A model generated the notes under the pieces. That model was not told the DNA's origin, did no database searches, and saw nothing but the letters and a program-made list of their open reading frames with translations. Positions 55,217 through 63,807 of a stretch of 64,000 nucleotides of DNA are shown here, piece after piece. The translations under genes were made by a program, and so were the position numbers. Source of the DNA: CBDCVN01 sp965223045. Its GTDB lineage: Bacteria; Deinococcota; Deinococci; Deinococcales; Trueperaceae. Position 1 is the first letter of the stretch, and every line of letters starts with the position of its first letter. The stretch covers positions 3,906,001 to 3,970,000 of the forward strand of contig CBDCVN010000013.1 of NCBI GenBank assembly GCA_965223045.1, given 5' to 3'.

Positions 55217-56905
55217 ATGCTTAAAAAACTTTTCTTTACCCTCATTCTCACCTTGATTTTTTATGTATGGGCTGATGAAACTACTCCACCTCAAAATTCA
55301 GAGAGTGAAGAACCTAGTTTGTCACAAGGACTTGAATCATACGATGAACCTGCTTTACCCTATGGTCTTGCTAGCACAAACGAACCCGTTTTGCCTTGCC
55401 TGCCACAAGACATTGACTCATACGATGAACTTGCTTTGCCATTAGGCCTTTCTAGCGCAGCTGAATCTGATTCACCTAACTTACCCCAGGGGCTCGAGGC
55501 ATCCCAAGAGCCTGCCCTGCCCCTGGGGCTTTCTAACTCTAGTGAGCATTCTTTACATTGTTTGAAGGATGGACTATCTGCCGAACCTACTTTGCCTCTA
55601 GGTCTTTCTAATACAAATGAACCTGATTTGCCTTTAGGTTTTGATGGTGGAGTTGCTCGAGAAGCAAAGCAAAGCAACACCAAATCTTGGTTAGAAAACT
55701 TGCCTTTCACAGTTACAGGTTTTGCTGAAGCACGTTTGGGTGCTCGTACATTTGATGATGACAATCAAAAAGAGCTTTCTCTTGCCGAAGCCCGTTTTCA
55801 TGTAGATGCTGAAAAAGCATGGGATTGGGGTATTGCTGGTCTTGGGTTAGACCTACAACTTGATCCTATTTTAGCCAATTATGGCGTTAACTTAACTACT
55901 GGTGAGGGTTTGCTTGACTTACGTCATGCTAATGTTGTGTTGCGCCCCCTTGACTATCTTGACATCAAGATAGGTCGTCAAATCCTTACTTGGGGAACTG
56001 GTGATTTTGTTTTTATCAATGACCTATTCCCTAAAGACTGGCGTGCATTTTTGATAGGCCGTGATGACACTTACCTCAAAGCCCCTACAGATGGGATCAA
56101 ACTGTCTTTTTTTCTTGGTGAAGTTAATTTTGATATTATCTATAGTCCACGCTTTAACAGTGACCGATTTATTACAGGTGAGCGCTTGTCTTACTTTAAT
56201 GCTTCTGTGAACGATATAGTTGGACGAAATGAAATTGTAAGTGTGGATGCTAGAGAAGATTGGTTGAGTGAATTTGATATATACGCTAGAGCCTACCGCA
56301 CCCTTGGCCCTTTTGAAGTTGCACTTTATGGTTACTATGGCTACTGGAAAAGTCCTGCAGGACAAGATATTAGCACAGGAAACTTCACTTTTCCCAGCTT
56401 ATCTGTCTATGGAGCAAGTGGGCGTGGCCCAATAGCTGAGGGCATTGGTTATGTAGAAGCTGGTTATTATGATAGTCGTGATGATCGTGCAGGTGACGAT
56501 CCACTTGTTCACAATAGTGAATTTCGCTTTTTAGTAGGTTATGAACAAGAGATTGCACCTAATCTTACAGGAGGTGGACAGTATTACTTAGAAGCTATGA
56601 TGAATCATGGGGCTTACAAAGCAAACTTACCTGCTGGTGCCCAAGCCCAAGATCAGTTTCGCCATACGTTTACACTACGTCTTACCCAGATGTTACTCAA
56701 TCAAGACTTAACACTTTCTCTCTTTACCTTTTTTAGCCCCTCTGATTTAGACGGTTACCTACGCTTTAAATCCAGCTATCGCTATGATGATATGTGGCGT
56801 TTTGAAGGTGGAGTAAATCTGTTTTATGGACTTGATGACAATAGCTTCTTTGGGCAGTTTCAAACAAATAGTAACGTGTTTGTAGGATTACGATATAGTT
56901 TTTGA
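55217..56905 (+). CDS. Outer-membrane beta-barrel protein, DUF1302-like, with Pro-rich repeats
   Basis: 562 residues. Signal peptide 1-19 (ending YVWAD). Residues about 25-140 are a low-complexity linker with repeated EPxLPxGL units (EPALPYGL, EPALPLGL, EPTLPLGL, EPDLPLGF). A beta-barrel from about 155 follows, with FTVTGFAEARLGARTFD, RHANVVLRPLDYLDIKIGRQILTWGTGDF and a terminal FVGLRYSF ending in Phe, the usual signal for barrel insertion. Third gene of the exporter operon and the only intact one. The start is the ATG at 55217; the frame extends upstream into the LolA-like gene without signal sequence. Confidence 0.85.
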   Translation: MLKKLFFTLILTLIFYVWADETTPPQNSESEEPSLSQGLESYDEPALPYGLASTNEPVLPCLPQDIDSYDELALPLGLSSAAESDSPNLPQGLEASQEPALPLGLSNSSEHSLHCLKDGLSAEPTLPLGLSNTNEPDLPLGFDGGVAREAKQSNTKSWLENLPFTVTGFAEARLGARTFDDDNQKELSLAEARFHVDAEKAWDWGIAGLGLDLQLDPILANYGVNLTTGEGLLDLRHANVVLRPLDYLDIKIGRQILTWGTGDFVFINDLFPKDWRAFLIGRDDTYLKAPTDGIKLSFFLGEVNFDIIYSPRFNSDRFITGERLSYFNASVNDIVGRNEIVSVDAREDWLSEFDIYARAYRTLGPFEVALYGYYGYWKSPAGQDISTGNFTFPSLSVYGASGRGPIAEGIGYVEAGYYDSRDDRAGDDPLVHNSEFRFLVGYEQEIAPNLTGGGQYYLEAMMNHGAYKANLPAGAQAQDQFRHTFTLRLTQMLLNQDLTLSLFTFFSPSDLDGYLRFKSSYRYDDMWRFEGGVNLFYGLDDNSFFGQFQTNSNVFVGLRYSF

Positions 56906-56992
56906 ATAACAAAAAGTCTTTTCCCAATCACATTTTTACTGGAATTGCCCATCTTTTGAAAATCGTGATCTAATTATAAGGAGGTTGTTAGG

Positions 56993-57076
56993 GGTGCTGT
57001 TAGAGGTGCTGTTAGAGGTGCTGTTAGAGGTGCTGTTAGAGGTGCTGTTAGAGGTGCTGTTAGAGGTGCTGTTAGA
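56993..57076 (+). repeat. 12-base tandem repeat, 7 units
   Basis: GGTGCTGTTAGA is repeated seven times without change, preceded by a degenerate unit (GGTTGTTAGG). The last unit runs into the target duplication of IS1634 copy B. It starts 87 bases after the outer-membrane gene. In frame it would encode GAVR or VLLE repeats, but no start codon and frame support this. Confidence 0.92.
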
Positions 57077-57077
57077 A

Positions 57078-57613
57078 CGCATTTTGTCATCAAAAAGTAG
57101 GGGTTTTGACCCCCAAAATCTCGTGCTGTTTGAGGTTTTAGGGCAAAATTAAAATTTATAAAAAATGGCTACACACTGACCCCCATCAGGCCTAGAGCAT
57201 ATTTCTGCCCTCCGTTTGGAACAGTGTTCCAGCAAATGAACATTTCGCCAGTCCTAATTCCACTTCTGGCCGTCAGGTTAAGTGTTTTAGCTACCCTCGC
57301 AAGTGCCTGACCTTTTCCCCAATTCTTCTTGTATTTCTTTAATAATGATCCTGAACGTTTTTGTATGTGTCCTTGGACATAATCCCGAAGGTGGATGCCA
57401 TGCATTATACCTACAGCCTTACCTGTTTGGATACACTGGACTTTAAAATGTGTATTTATCGTAGCAGACATCAGTGGCTATACTATAAAAAATAAAACCT
57501 TGCTGTGTCAAGGATATGCTATGGCTACTTGAAAAAAGCAAAAAAATCATGATATCGACTTTGGTAACAGGGTTTTTAGAGGCAAAAGTGGCGTTTTTTG
57601 GGTACAACTTGCG
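57078..57613 (-). mobile_element. Internally deleted IS1634-family element, copy B (536 bp)
   Basis: The ends CGCATTTTGT and ACAACTTGCG and about 90 bases inside each end closely match copies A and C. The flanking duplication is TTAGAA (57072-57077, 57614-57619). About 1345 bases of the middle are missing compared with the 1881 bp element. It inserted in the last unit of the 12-base tandem repeat. Confidence 0.9.
57169..57471 (-). pseudogene. Deletion-fused transposase frame, 100 codons
   Basis: The N-terminus MSATINTHFKVQCIQTGKAVG corresponds to the first 30 residues of the full transposase. The remainder from YVQGHIQKRSGSLLKK to QKYALGLMGVSV corresponds to the last 70. The frame is kept through the deletion and free of stops although the residues differ from copies A and C at perhaps 40-50 percent of positions. 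All catalytic residues are missing. It might bind element ends or simply be decaying. Confidence 0.7.
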
Positions 57614-57668
57614 TTAGAAATTGTTATACTACTTTTAGGGGCTTGTTAACTATATTTCTGGCATCCTA

Positions 57669-57708
57669 CTAATTACCGTTGCGCTAAGGCAAAACGGAAA
57701 TTAATTAG
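57669..57708 (+). promoter_or_regulatory. Hairpin overlapping the ribosome-binding site of the lipoprotein gene
   Basis: CTAATT...AATTAG with inner CCGTT...AACGG forms a stem around GCGCTAAGGCAA. Its right arm ends in the AGGAG that precedes the ATG at 57720. Pairing would hide the ribosome-binding site, a plausible translational switch. Confidence 0.4.
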
Positions 57709-57719
57709 GAGTTTCAGAA

Positions 57720-57850
57720 ATGAAAAAGTTATTAGGTTTAGGTATTTTAGTTTTATTAGTGGTTTTTACAGCTGCATGTATTGCTCAAGGGAGCAATTCA
57801 AGTGAAAGCACAAACATTGTTCGTTTTGATGTAGCTGAGAATATGTCTAA
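57720..57850 (+). pseudogene. Lipoprotein gene, 5' part (split by nested ISs)
   Basis: AGGAG precedes the ATG by 9 bases. The product begins with a lipoprotein signal (GLGILVLLVVFTAAC, Cys20) followed by IAQGSNSSESTNIVRFDVAE. After NMS the frame is interrupted by IS1634 copy C and a second IS1634-family element. It resumes at 63813 with KFVFDEAPVFEDGM. The joined product is a secreted lipoprotein of unknown family, at least 106 residues to the window edge. Confidence 0.85.
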
Positions 57851-58865
57851 CGCATTTTGTCATCAAAAAGTAGGGTTTTTGACCCCTAAAATCCCGTGCT
57901 ATTTGAGGTTTTAGGGTGAAATTATTTTTTATAAAAAATGGCTACATCTCGACCCCCATCAGGTCTAAGATGTATTTTTGCTCTTCGTCTGGAACAGTGT
58001 TCCGATAAAAAGACATTCCATTTGTTTCAATTCTATTTCTGGTGATTGTTTTCAGTGTTTCTATTACTTGTACAAACGTCCATCTTCTTTCCCATCCTTT
58101 TTTGTCCTTCTTGAACAATGGTCCTAATCGTTTTTGCATGTGCCACTGCACATAATACGCTAGCATACATAAAAATACATGTGCTTTGATACGATGATCT
58201 AGATTATGATACACAGGTCGCATTTCTAACTGCACTGTTTTTAAATTGCGGAATGCTTTTTCTACTTGCTCTAGTTTCTTGTAGCTAGTCACAACCTCTT
58301 CTTTGTCCATCGTTTTTTCATCTACTTTGGTTGTTATTACATAACATCCATCTAGATCCTTAGCTTTTGCTATTGCCCCTTCTTTTTTACTCCATAACAG
58401 CTTATGTTTGGTTGATTCCTTTTCTTTATTATCTCCTGTTACTTTCCAACTAATATATTTACCCATTTTGTATTTCTGTAGCACTTTTCCTACTCGTGCT
58501 CCCAATACCTCTACAGTTGTTTTTTGCTTGTAGTTTGCTATTTCTTCAAGCTCCTCAGTCGTCAGTTCAATCAGTTTTTCTCTCGTTTTTGCATCTCGTT
58601 TTGCTGATTCAGGGTTTTTGCATAAACAGTATCTTCTACTTGGATTTTCAGCGTTTACTACCTCTGTTATCTTCTTTTCATTGAACTCAGATGGCTTTAT
58701 TATTCCTTTTTCTATTAGTTTATGTATTCCAGCCCTTGTTAGTGCTCCTATTGTCTTTACACCTTTTTCCTCTAATTCTTCTGCTATTGCTTCTGTTACC
58801 ATTCCTCTATCCCCTACAAATATCGCTTGCTTTATTTCATACGTCTCTTTTAGTTCTCCTATCTT

Positions 58866-59996
58866 GCTAACTACCGGGACAAAAGTTAAGAGAAGAAGAT
58901 TCAGCATAGAAATATGCTGAGCTGAAATGGAAAAAGCAAAGGCAGATCAACTAAAGGACAAACTAAAAGAAGCAAATATAAAACTACATGGAGCAAGACT
59001 AAACTTCATGTCTCGTTTCATAATGGCGATGATGGCAGTTAGAACAGTAAGTCTATCAAGAGTAGCAAGTGTGCTCAACGGTGCAGTAGAGATTGCATCA
59101 AACGAAAAACGTATCAAACGCTTCTTCTCAGAAGTAGAAATTGAAGGAGAGTGGTTAGCTAAATGTGTGCTAACTTGGTTACCTAAAGGACCTTACTTAC
59201 TCAGTTTAGATCGGACTAACTGGAAACTGGGCAGCATAGACATCAACATTCTGATGTTAGGAGTTGTATATAAAGGCATGGCTTTCCCTTTGCTGTGGAC
59301 AGTTTTACCACATGCCGGTAACAGTAACACCACAGAGCGTCTAGCACTCATTGATAGATTGCTAGAAATATTAGGTCATGAAGATATTGAAGCACTGGTG
59401 GCTGATCGTGAGTTCACTGGAAAAGACTGGTTTGAAGGGCTTAAAGAAAGACGAATCAGTTTTGTTATGCGCCTTAGGAATAACACTTTAATAGGTTGCA
59501 AGGGAAGGAATAGACCAGCTAGTGAAAGATACAAGCATCTCAAGGAGGGTGAGGTGTATGTACATTCAAAGCGTTGTAGAGTACTTGGCAATCGCTTATA
59601 CATAGCAGTTACCAGAGCTCCTGATGGAGAGCTAGTGGTAGTTGCCACTACATCAAAGGTTAAAAAGGCTTTAGAGAGATATGCTAAGAGGTGGGGAATA
59701 GAAACGTTGTTTGGGGCTTTAAAAAGGAGGGGTTTCAATCTTGAGGATACACATGTGAGCATCACATCACGTTTGGACACATTGCTAGCTCTACTAACAT
59801 TAGCATTTACTTGGGCATACTTATTGGGCATATGGCTTCATGAGCAAAGGCCTCTGAAACTTAAGAAGCATGGTTATGCTCCTAAAAGCATATTTAGACG
59901 TGGTTTTGAATTTCTTCAAAGTGTTATTGTTGCTGTTCTGGGCGAGGCTAAATACTCTTTCAGTTTTTGCCTCCATGTTTTGTCCCCGTAGTTAGC
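58866..59996 (+). mobile_element. IS4-family insertion sequence inside copy C (1131 bp)
   Basis: The ends GCTAACTACCGGGACAAAA and TTTTGTCCCCGTAGTTAGC form a 19-base inverted repeat with one mismatch. The 7-base duplication is CTATCTT (58859-58865, 59997-60003). The empty site is visible in copy A near 12090. Confidence 0.95.
58927..59991 (+). CDS. IS4-family transposase
   Basis: 354 residues, intact. Motifs are YLLSLDRTNWKLG (first Asp), EALVADREFTGKDWF (second Asp) and the IS4 signature Y-x2-R-x3-E-x6-K in YAKRWGIETLFGALK. The stop lies 5 bases inside the right end of the element. Confidence 0.95.
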   Translation: MEKAKADQLKDKLKEANIKLHGARLNFMSRFIMAMMAVRTVSLSRVASVLNGAVEIASNEKRIKRFFSEVEIEGEWLAKCVLTWLPKGPYLLSLDRTNWKLGSIDINILMLGVVYKGMAFPLLWTVLPHAGNSNTTERLALIDRLLEILGHEDIEALVADREFTGKDWFEGLKERRISFVMRLRNNTLIGCKGRNRPASERYKHLKEGEVYVHSKRCRVLGNRLYIAVTRAPDGELVVVATTSKVKKALERYAKRWGIETLFGALKRRGFNLEDTHVSITSRLDTLLALLTLAFTWAYLLGIWLHEQRPLKLKKHGYAPKSIFRRGFEFLQSVIVAVLGEAKYSFSFCLHVLSP

Positions 59997-60350
59997 CTAT
60001 CTTGTTTGAAACTGTTGTCTGATCCTTAGTATTTCCCTTGAAAACTTCTACTCCTACTGGACAACCTTCTCCATTACATATTAATCCTATTACTATTTGT
60101 TCATGTTTCTTCTTCCCGTCTCGGTTATATCCATATTTTACCAATTCGCTATTTGTGTATTGGCCTTCCAAATAACTGCTCGTGACATCATATAGTACAA
60201 GATTTCCATTCTTGAGATGTTTCTTGGCTAACTTCTTCTGAATTCCTTTTTGTCTTGCTAGCAGTCTATCTAATGCCTCATAACAATGTTTTCTTACATC
60301 TGGTCTTCCTTCTACTCCACATTGTTCCCAAAGACTACTATTATTATATT

Positions 60351-61339
60351 AGACTTGTTCTGAAATAAGGAATTAGGCAATAAGGCAGTTCCATAAACCA
60401 GCACAAACTCCTACTACATCGTCAACAAATCCCTTAATACGATTCCTAAAAGCATACACAAGAATCTTGAAACGCTTCATTCCTCCAATGGCATTCTCAA
60501 CATATACACGTATCTTGCTCACTGCTTGGTTGTGAGCCTTCTGCTCTTTACTAAGCTTGGGATTAGGGTTGGCTTTGCTCTTCCTAGGTCTCTTATGAGG
60601 TATTGCAACATCTGCTCCTTCATAATCTTTCTCGATTCCTTGATATCCTAAATCTACTGCCACTTTAATATCCTCAAACCACTCCTCCTCAGGTGGAAAT
60701 TCTTCCTTTAGCATTGCATAGTCATGGTTCCGTCCTCCAAAGGTTTGTCCCACAAACAAAATTACCTTCTCCTTGCTGCTTATCACTGTGTTTTTCTGCG
60801 TGTGGTTACCCTGTTTGCCACTGTATAACTCCTGTTGCATTTCATCATCCTTTGGGCGTTGATGTTCTCGCTCTGTAACATCAATCAGTATTTCGTCAAG
60901 TCCCTCAAAAGCTGCTTTGAAATCCTCTATGTTTTCAAACTCTCTAGCTGGCATATATCCCAAACCACTTAGAGTTTTCGCCATTATTGGTGTAAGACGT
61001 TGTACCCAAGCATGGGCATTAGATCGTGATAAATCAAATTTCTCCGCTAGAACATCAAACGTTGGGTAAAGTCTAAGGTAGTAAAGAATAAAGCACAGTT
61101 TTATATTGACTGTACTTAGTTTACTGTTTCTTCCTCCTCCTGGCTTACGATGTACTTTCCCTGCTTCTAGAGCCTTTTCATAACGTTGCTTTTCATGGTC
61201 TTCTAAAGCTTTAGCAAATGCAGGTTCTAGTTCCTCTACTTTCTTTTCGCTCAATCCTGTTATACTTCTTACTTGTCGGTCATCTCTTGGTAGTAACATT
61301 CCTTTATTTTGACCGATTTATTTATTTCAGAACAACTCT
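60351..61339 (-). mobile_element. IS5-family (ISL2-type) insertion sequence inside copy C (989 bp)
   Basis: The ends AGACTTGTTCTGAAATAA and TTATTTCAGAACAACTCT are 18-base inverted repeats with one mismatch. The 3-base duplication is ATT (60348-60350, 61340-61342), fitting the A-N-T rule of the ISL2 group. Copy A shows the empty site near 12443. Confidence 0.93.
60373..61299 (-). CDS. IS5-family transposase (DDE_Tnp_4 type)
   Basis: 308 residues, intact. The N-terminal helix-turn-helix region has LAEKFDLSRSNAHAWVQRL. Catalytic Asp in ILIDVTEREHQRP, Asp in VAVDLGYQGIEKDY and Glu in RVYVENAIGGMKRFKIL. It is the likely source of transposase for the 161 bp MITE in copy A. Confidence 0.93.
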   Translation of the reverse strand: MLLPRDDRQVRSITGLSEKKVEELEPAFAKALEDHEKQRYEKALEAGKVHRKPGGGRNSKLSTVNIKLCFILYYLRLYPTFDVLAEKFDLSRSNAHAWVQRLTPIMAKTLSGLGYMPAREFENIEDFKAAFEGLDEILIDVTEREHQRPKDDEMQQELYSGKQGNHTQKNTVISSKEKVILFVGQTFGGRNHDYAMLKEEFPPEEEWFEDIKVAVDLGYQGIEKDYEGADVAIPHKRPRKSKANPNPKLSKEQKAHNQAVSKIRVYVENAIGGMKRFKILVYAFRNRIKGFVDDVVGVCAGLWNCLIA

Positions 61340-61867
61340 ATTGATTGCATAATGCTAACTTGCTTCCAGCAAATATTATCCTACCTATTATCATCGCGCT
61401 TATGTTACTCACCCATGGCTGGGGTTGTGAATACATTGCCTTATCTAATCCTATTTCCTTAATCATTGACAATATCGTATGACTTGCTCCATATTCTTTA
61501 CTGCCTACTATTTGTACAGCTTTTGGATTACTTTTAGCAATAACCTCATTACGAAAGGTTAGCTGTAACATTTTAAGTTGCTCTAGAGTTTGTCCTGTTA
61601 TCCTTCCGAATTGTTTGTGTTTTATTTTTCCATCTTCACGATAGCTGCTACGTATTACTCCTACTGGCTTATCTGTATTCGCATACTGGATCTCTAGGTG
61701 CATATTGTTTGTAGTAGCCACTATGGCTACACTATAAAAATATATCCCTATTTTGTCAATGATATGCTGTGGCTACTTGAAAAAAGTAGAAAAGTGGTGA
61801 TACTGGCTTTGGTAACAGTGTTTTTGAAAGTGAAAATGGCGTTTTTTCGATACAACTTGCGGTCTAA

Positions 61868-63807
61868 CTGAAGTTTATTTATAAATACTATAGCTAGACC
61901 TCTCCCTCACGCCAATAATCCTGTTTTAGGGGTACATCGTTCTGTCTACATTTCTATAGCTTCAAGTAGGTCATATGCTCTTTGCTGTTGCTTATTCGCT
62001 ATAGTGTCTACTTTTACTAAATTTGCATCCTCCTCTCCTTTGTAATTGCAAGTATTTCTTACTATGCTACTTAGATCCGATAGTAATGTCTGAAAACTGT
62101 GAACTTTACTACCATCTTCTAATTTTTTAGTCTTTGTTTTTGCTAATGCCTTCTTTGACCTTGCCGCTCTTTTCACGGGGTTACTTTCCTCTTTTTTACC
62201 TTTTTCTTCATCAGCAAATAATATTGACCTCCATGCCTCCATCATATGCCACTTCACGTTGTAAGCTAGCATGCACAAGAATATGTGTCCCCTTACTCGT
62301 TGCTCCATATGGTGATATATTGGTCTTAATTCCAAATCTACACTTTTTATTGACCTAAATCCCTGTTCTACATCACTTAATCCTTTGTAATTCCTGATTA
62401 CTTCTTTTGTATCCACTTTCTCCTTTGTTAGACTTGTTCTTATTACATATATCCCATCTAACTCGCTTTCCTTCTTTACTTTCTCTTCGTCTATCTCAAA
62501 ATTTAGCCTTGCTGGTGTTATCTTTAACTTAATGTGCTTTGCTACTTTATATTTGTTGACTACTCTTCCTACTCGCACTCCTATTTCCCCTTTCCCTCTT
62601 ACACTTCCTTTCTTTACCATCTCCTTTATCTTCTCTAACTCTTCTTTTGTTGCTTTTAGCAAATCTTGTCGCTTTTTCCCTTTCCACTCCGCTACTTCTC
62701 TATTACAGCACCCTATCAATCTCTCTTTTTCATATTCTTGATCTTTAAACTCTAAATATTCTTCTTTCTTCAATTCTTCTATATTCAAATTCCCACTTTC
62801 TATCAGCTTTTTTATACTTGCTGTCTTCAATGCTGCTATCCAACCTACTCCCTCTTCTTTTTTTAACTCTTCTATCTGTTTTTTCCCTATTACTCCTCTG
62901 TCTCCTACGATCACTATTTCTTTTATTCCAAATTCCTCTTTTAGCTCTTTTATCATTGGTTTTAGTATCTTTGACTCTGTGTAATTGCCCTCGTACACCC
63001 TAGTTACTATTGGACATCCCCTTTTGTCCGTCAGCAATGTGTAATTTACTTGCTTTTTCCCTCTCTTTTTATCTTTATTCTGTCCCCATTTTGCTAATGG
63101 ACATTCCTCTCCTTCAAAATAACTTGAACTCATGTCATACATTAATACTTTCTCCCCTTTGACATGCCTATTTGTTAATTTCTTTTCTATATATCCTTGC
63201 CTTGCTTCCAACCATTCAATTACCTTACACACTTCTTCTTCCCTTGCTTTCCTTACTTCTAGCATTTCTGGTAAAGTTGTTGTTTCCCACCATCTTATTG
63301 TTGCTAATTTACTATTTGGTGCTAGTATCCTTGCTGCTATCAATGCTTCTACTAAGTTTCTTTCTTGTGTGGCACGACTTGCTATTAACCTCTTAAACTC
63401 TAGTTTCTCCATAGCTTTTATTACTGCTTTTACATGTCCATGATGCTTAGATTCAATCACTTCAAAAGCTTGATCTATAGGTACAAACTGCTTACCCTTT
63501 AAACAGCTTCGGATCATTTCTATAATTTCATCACCTAGTGGACTTAGGTTTGCTAGGGTTTCTTTTTTTACCTTGCCATCTTTACGATAAGAACGTCTCA
63601 GTAAGTAAGATTTATAAGTTTTTCCTTTATACTGGCGAGTGCTTGTAGCTACATGCACCCCAGAAGACCTATTCCTCATAGCTAAAGTACAGGATAGCAG
63701 ATTTTGACAATTAATTCAACTTTTAGTGTCTACAGTATTGCACCCTAAATTACCCATTTGCATTGTGTAGAAAGATGCTAACGCCGATTTTGATCAATAA
63801 ACTTCAG
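61868..63807 (-). mobile_element. Second IS1634-family element, D (1940 bp)
   Basis: The ends CTGAAGTTTATT and AATAAACTTCAG are perfect 12-base inverted repeats. The duplication is TCTAA (61863-61867, 63808-63812). The ends differ from copies A-C, so this is a distinct member of the family. It is the first insertion into the lipoprotein gene. Confidence 0.93.
61946..63679 (-). CDS. IS1634-family transposase (element D)
   Basis: 577 residues, intact. The N-terminus reads GVHVATSTRQYKGKTYKSYLL. DDE landmarks are VLMYDMSSSYFEG, EIVIVGDRGVIGKKQ and NYKGLSDVEQGFRSIKSVDLE, followed by HHMEQRVRGHIFLCMLAYNVKWHM. It is rich in Lys/Glu. The C-terminal insert at about 490-530 is basic (KRAARSKKALAKTKTKKLE). 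Confidence 0.94.
   Translation of the reverse strand: MRNRSSGVHVATSTRQYKGKTYKSYLLRRSYRKDGKVKKETLANLSPLGDEIIEMIRSCLKGKQFVPIDQAFEVIESKHHGHVKAVIKAMEKLEFKRLIASRATQERNLVEALIAARILAPNSKLATIRWWETTTLPEMLEVRKAREEEVCKVIEWLEARQGYIEKKLTNRHVKGEKVLMYDMSSSYFEGEECPLAKWGQNKDKKRGKKQVNYTLLTDKRGCPIVTRVYEGNYTESKILKPMIKELKEEFGIKEIVIVGDRGVIGKKQIEELKKEEGVGWIAALKTASIKKLIESGNLNIEELKKEEYLEFKDQEYEKERLIGCCNREVAEWKGKKRQDLLKATKEELEKIKEMVKKGSVRGKGEIGVRVGRVVNKYKVAKHIKLKITPARLNFEIDEEKVKKESELDGIYVIRTSLTKEKVDTKEVIRNYKGLSDVEQGFRSIKSVDLELRPIYHHMEQRVRGHIFLCMLAYNVKWHMMEAWRSILFADEEKGKKEESNPVKRAARSKKALAKTKTKKLEDGSKVHSFQTLLSDLSSIVRNTCNYKGEEDANLVKVDTIANKQQQRAYDLLEAIEM

Larger units (their letters stand above)
854..55661. repeat. Dispersed iterated palindrome CTCGAG / GCTCGAGC
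   Basis: Hand count finds about 39 CTCGAG hexamers between 854 and 55661, about 16 of them extended to GCTCGAGC (for example 8450, 14610, 23508, 23685, 36898, 38162, 41227, 45353 and 47567). At roughly 37 percent G+C about 7 hexamers and fewer than one octamer would be expected. Nearly all are in genes. None occurs in the insertion sequences or MITEs. Confidence 0.75.
57942..61721 (-). pseudogene. IS1634-family transposase, copy C, split by two ISs
   Basis: Three pieces: 61721-61343 (N-terminal), 60350-60004 (middle) and 58865-57942 (C-terminal). Joined, they give the same 549-residue protein as copy A. The pieces cannot be translated into a functional enzyme as they stand. Confidence 0.9.
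57851..61861 (-). mobile_element. IS1634-family element, copy C (4011 bp, carries two ISs)
   Basis: Same ends as copies A and B, with the duplication GTCTAA (57845-57850, 61862-61867). Removing the IS4 element with its 7-base duplication and the IS5 element with its 3-base duplication gives 1881 bp. Its target overlaps the left target duplication of the adjacent element D, so it arrived after D. Confidence 0.93.

Noticed and set aside
56993..57076. 12-base tandem array as a CRISPR array
   Set aside because: The units are contiguous and identical with no spacers, and no cas genes are present.
57720..57914. 64-codon frame as a complete small lipoprotein
   Set aside because: Its last 21 codons are IS1634 end sequence; the real gene continues after the insertions.
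62134..63443. Several plus-strand frames rich in Leu/Ser/Phe within element D
   Set aside because: They are antisense shadows of the Lys/Glu-rich transposase.
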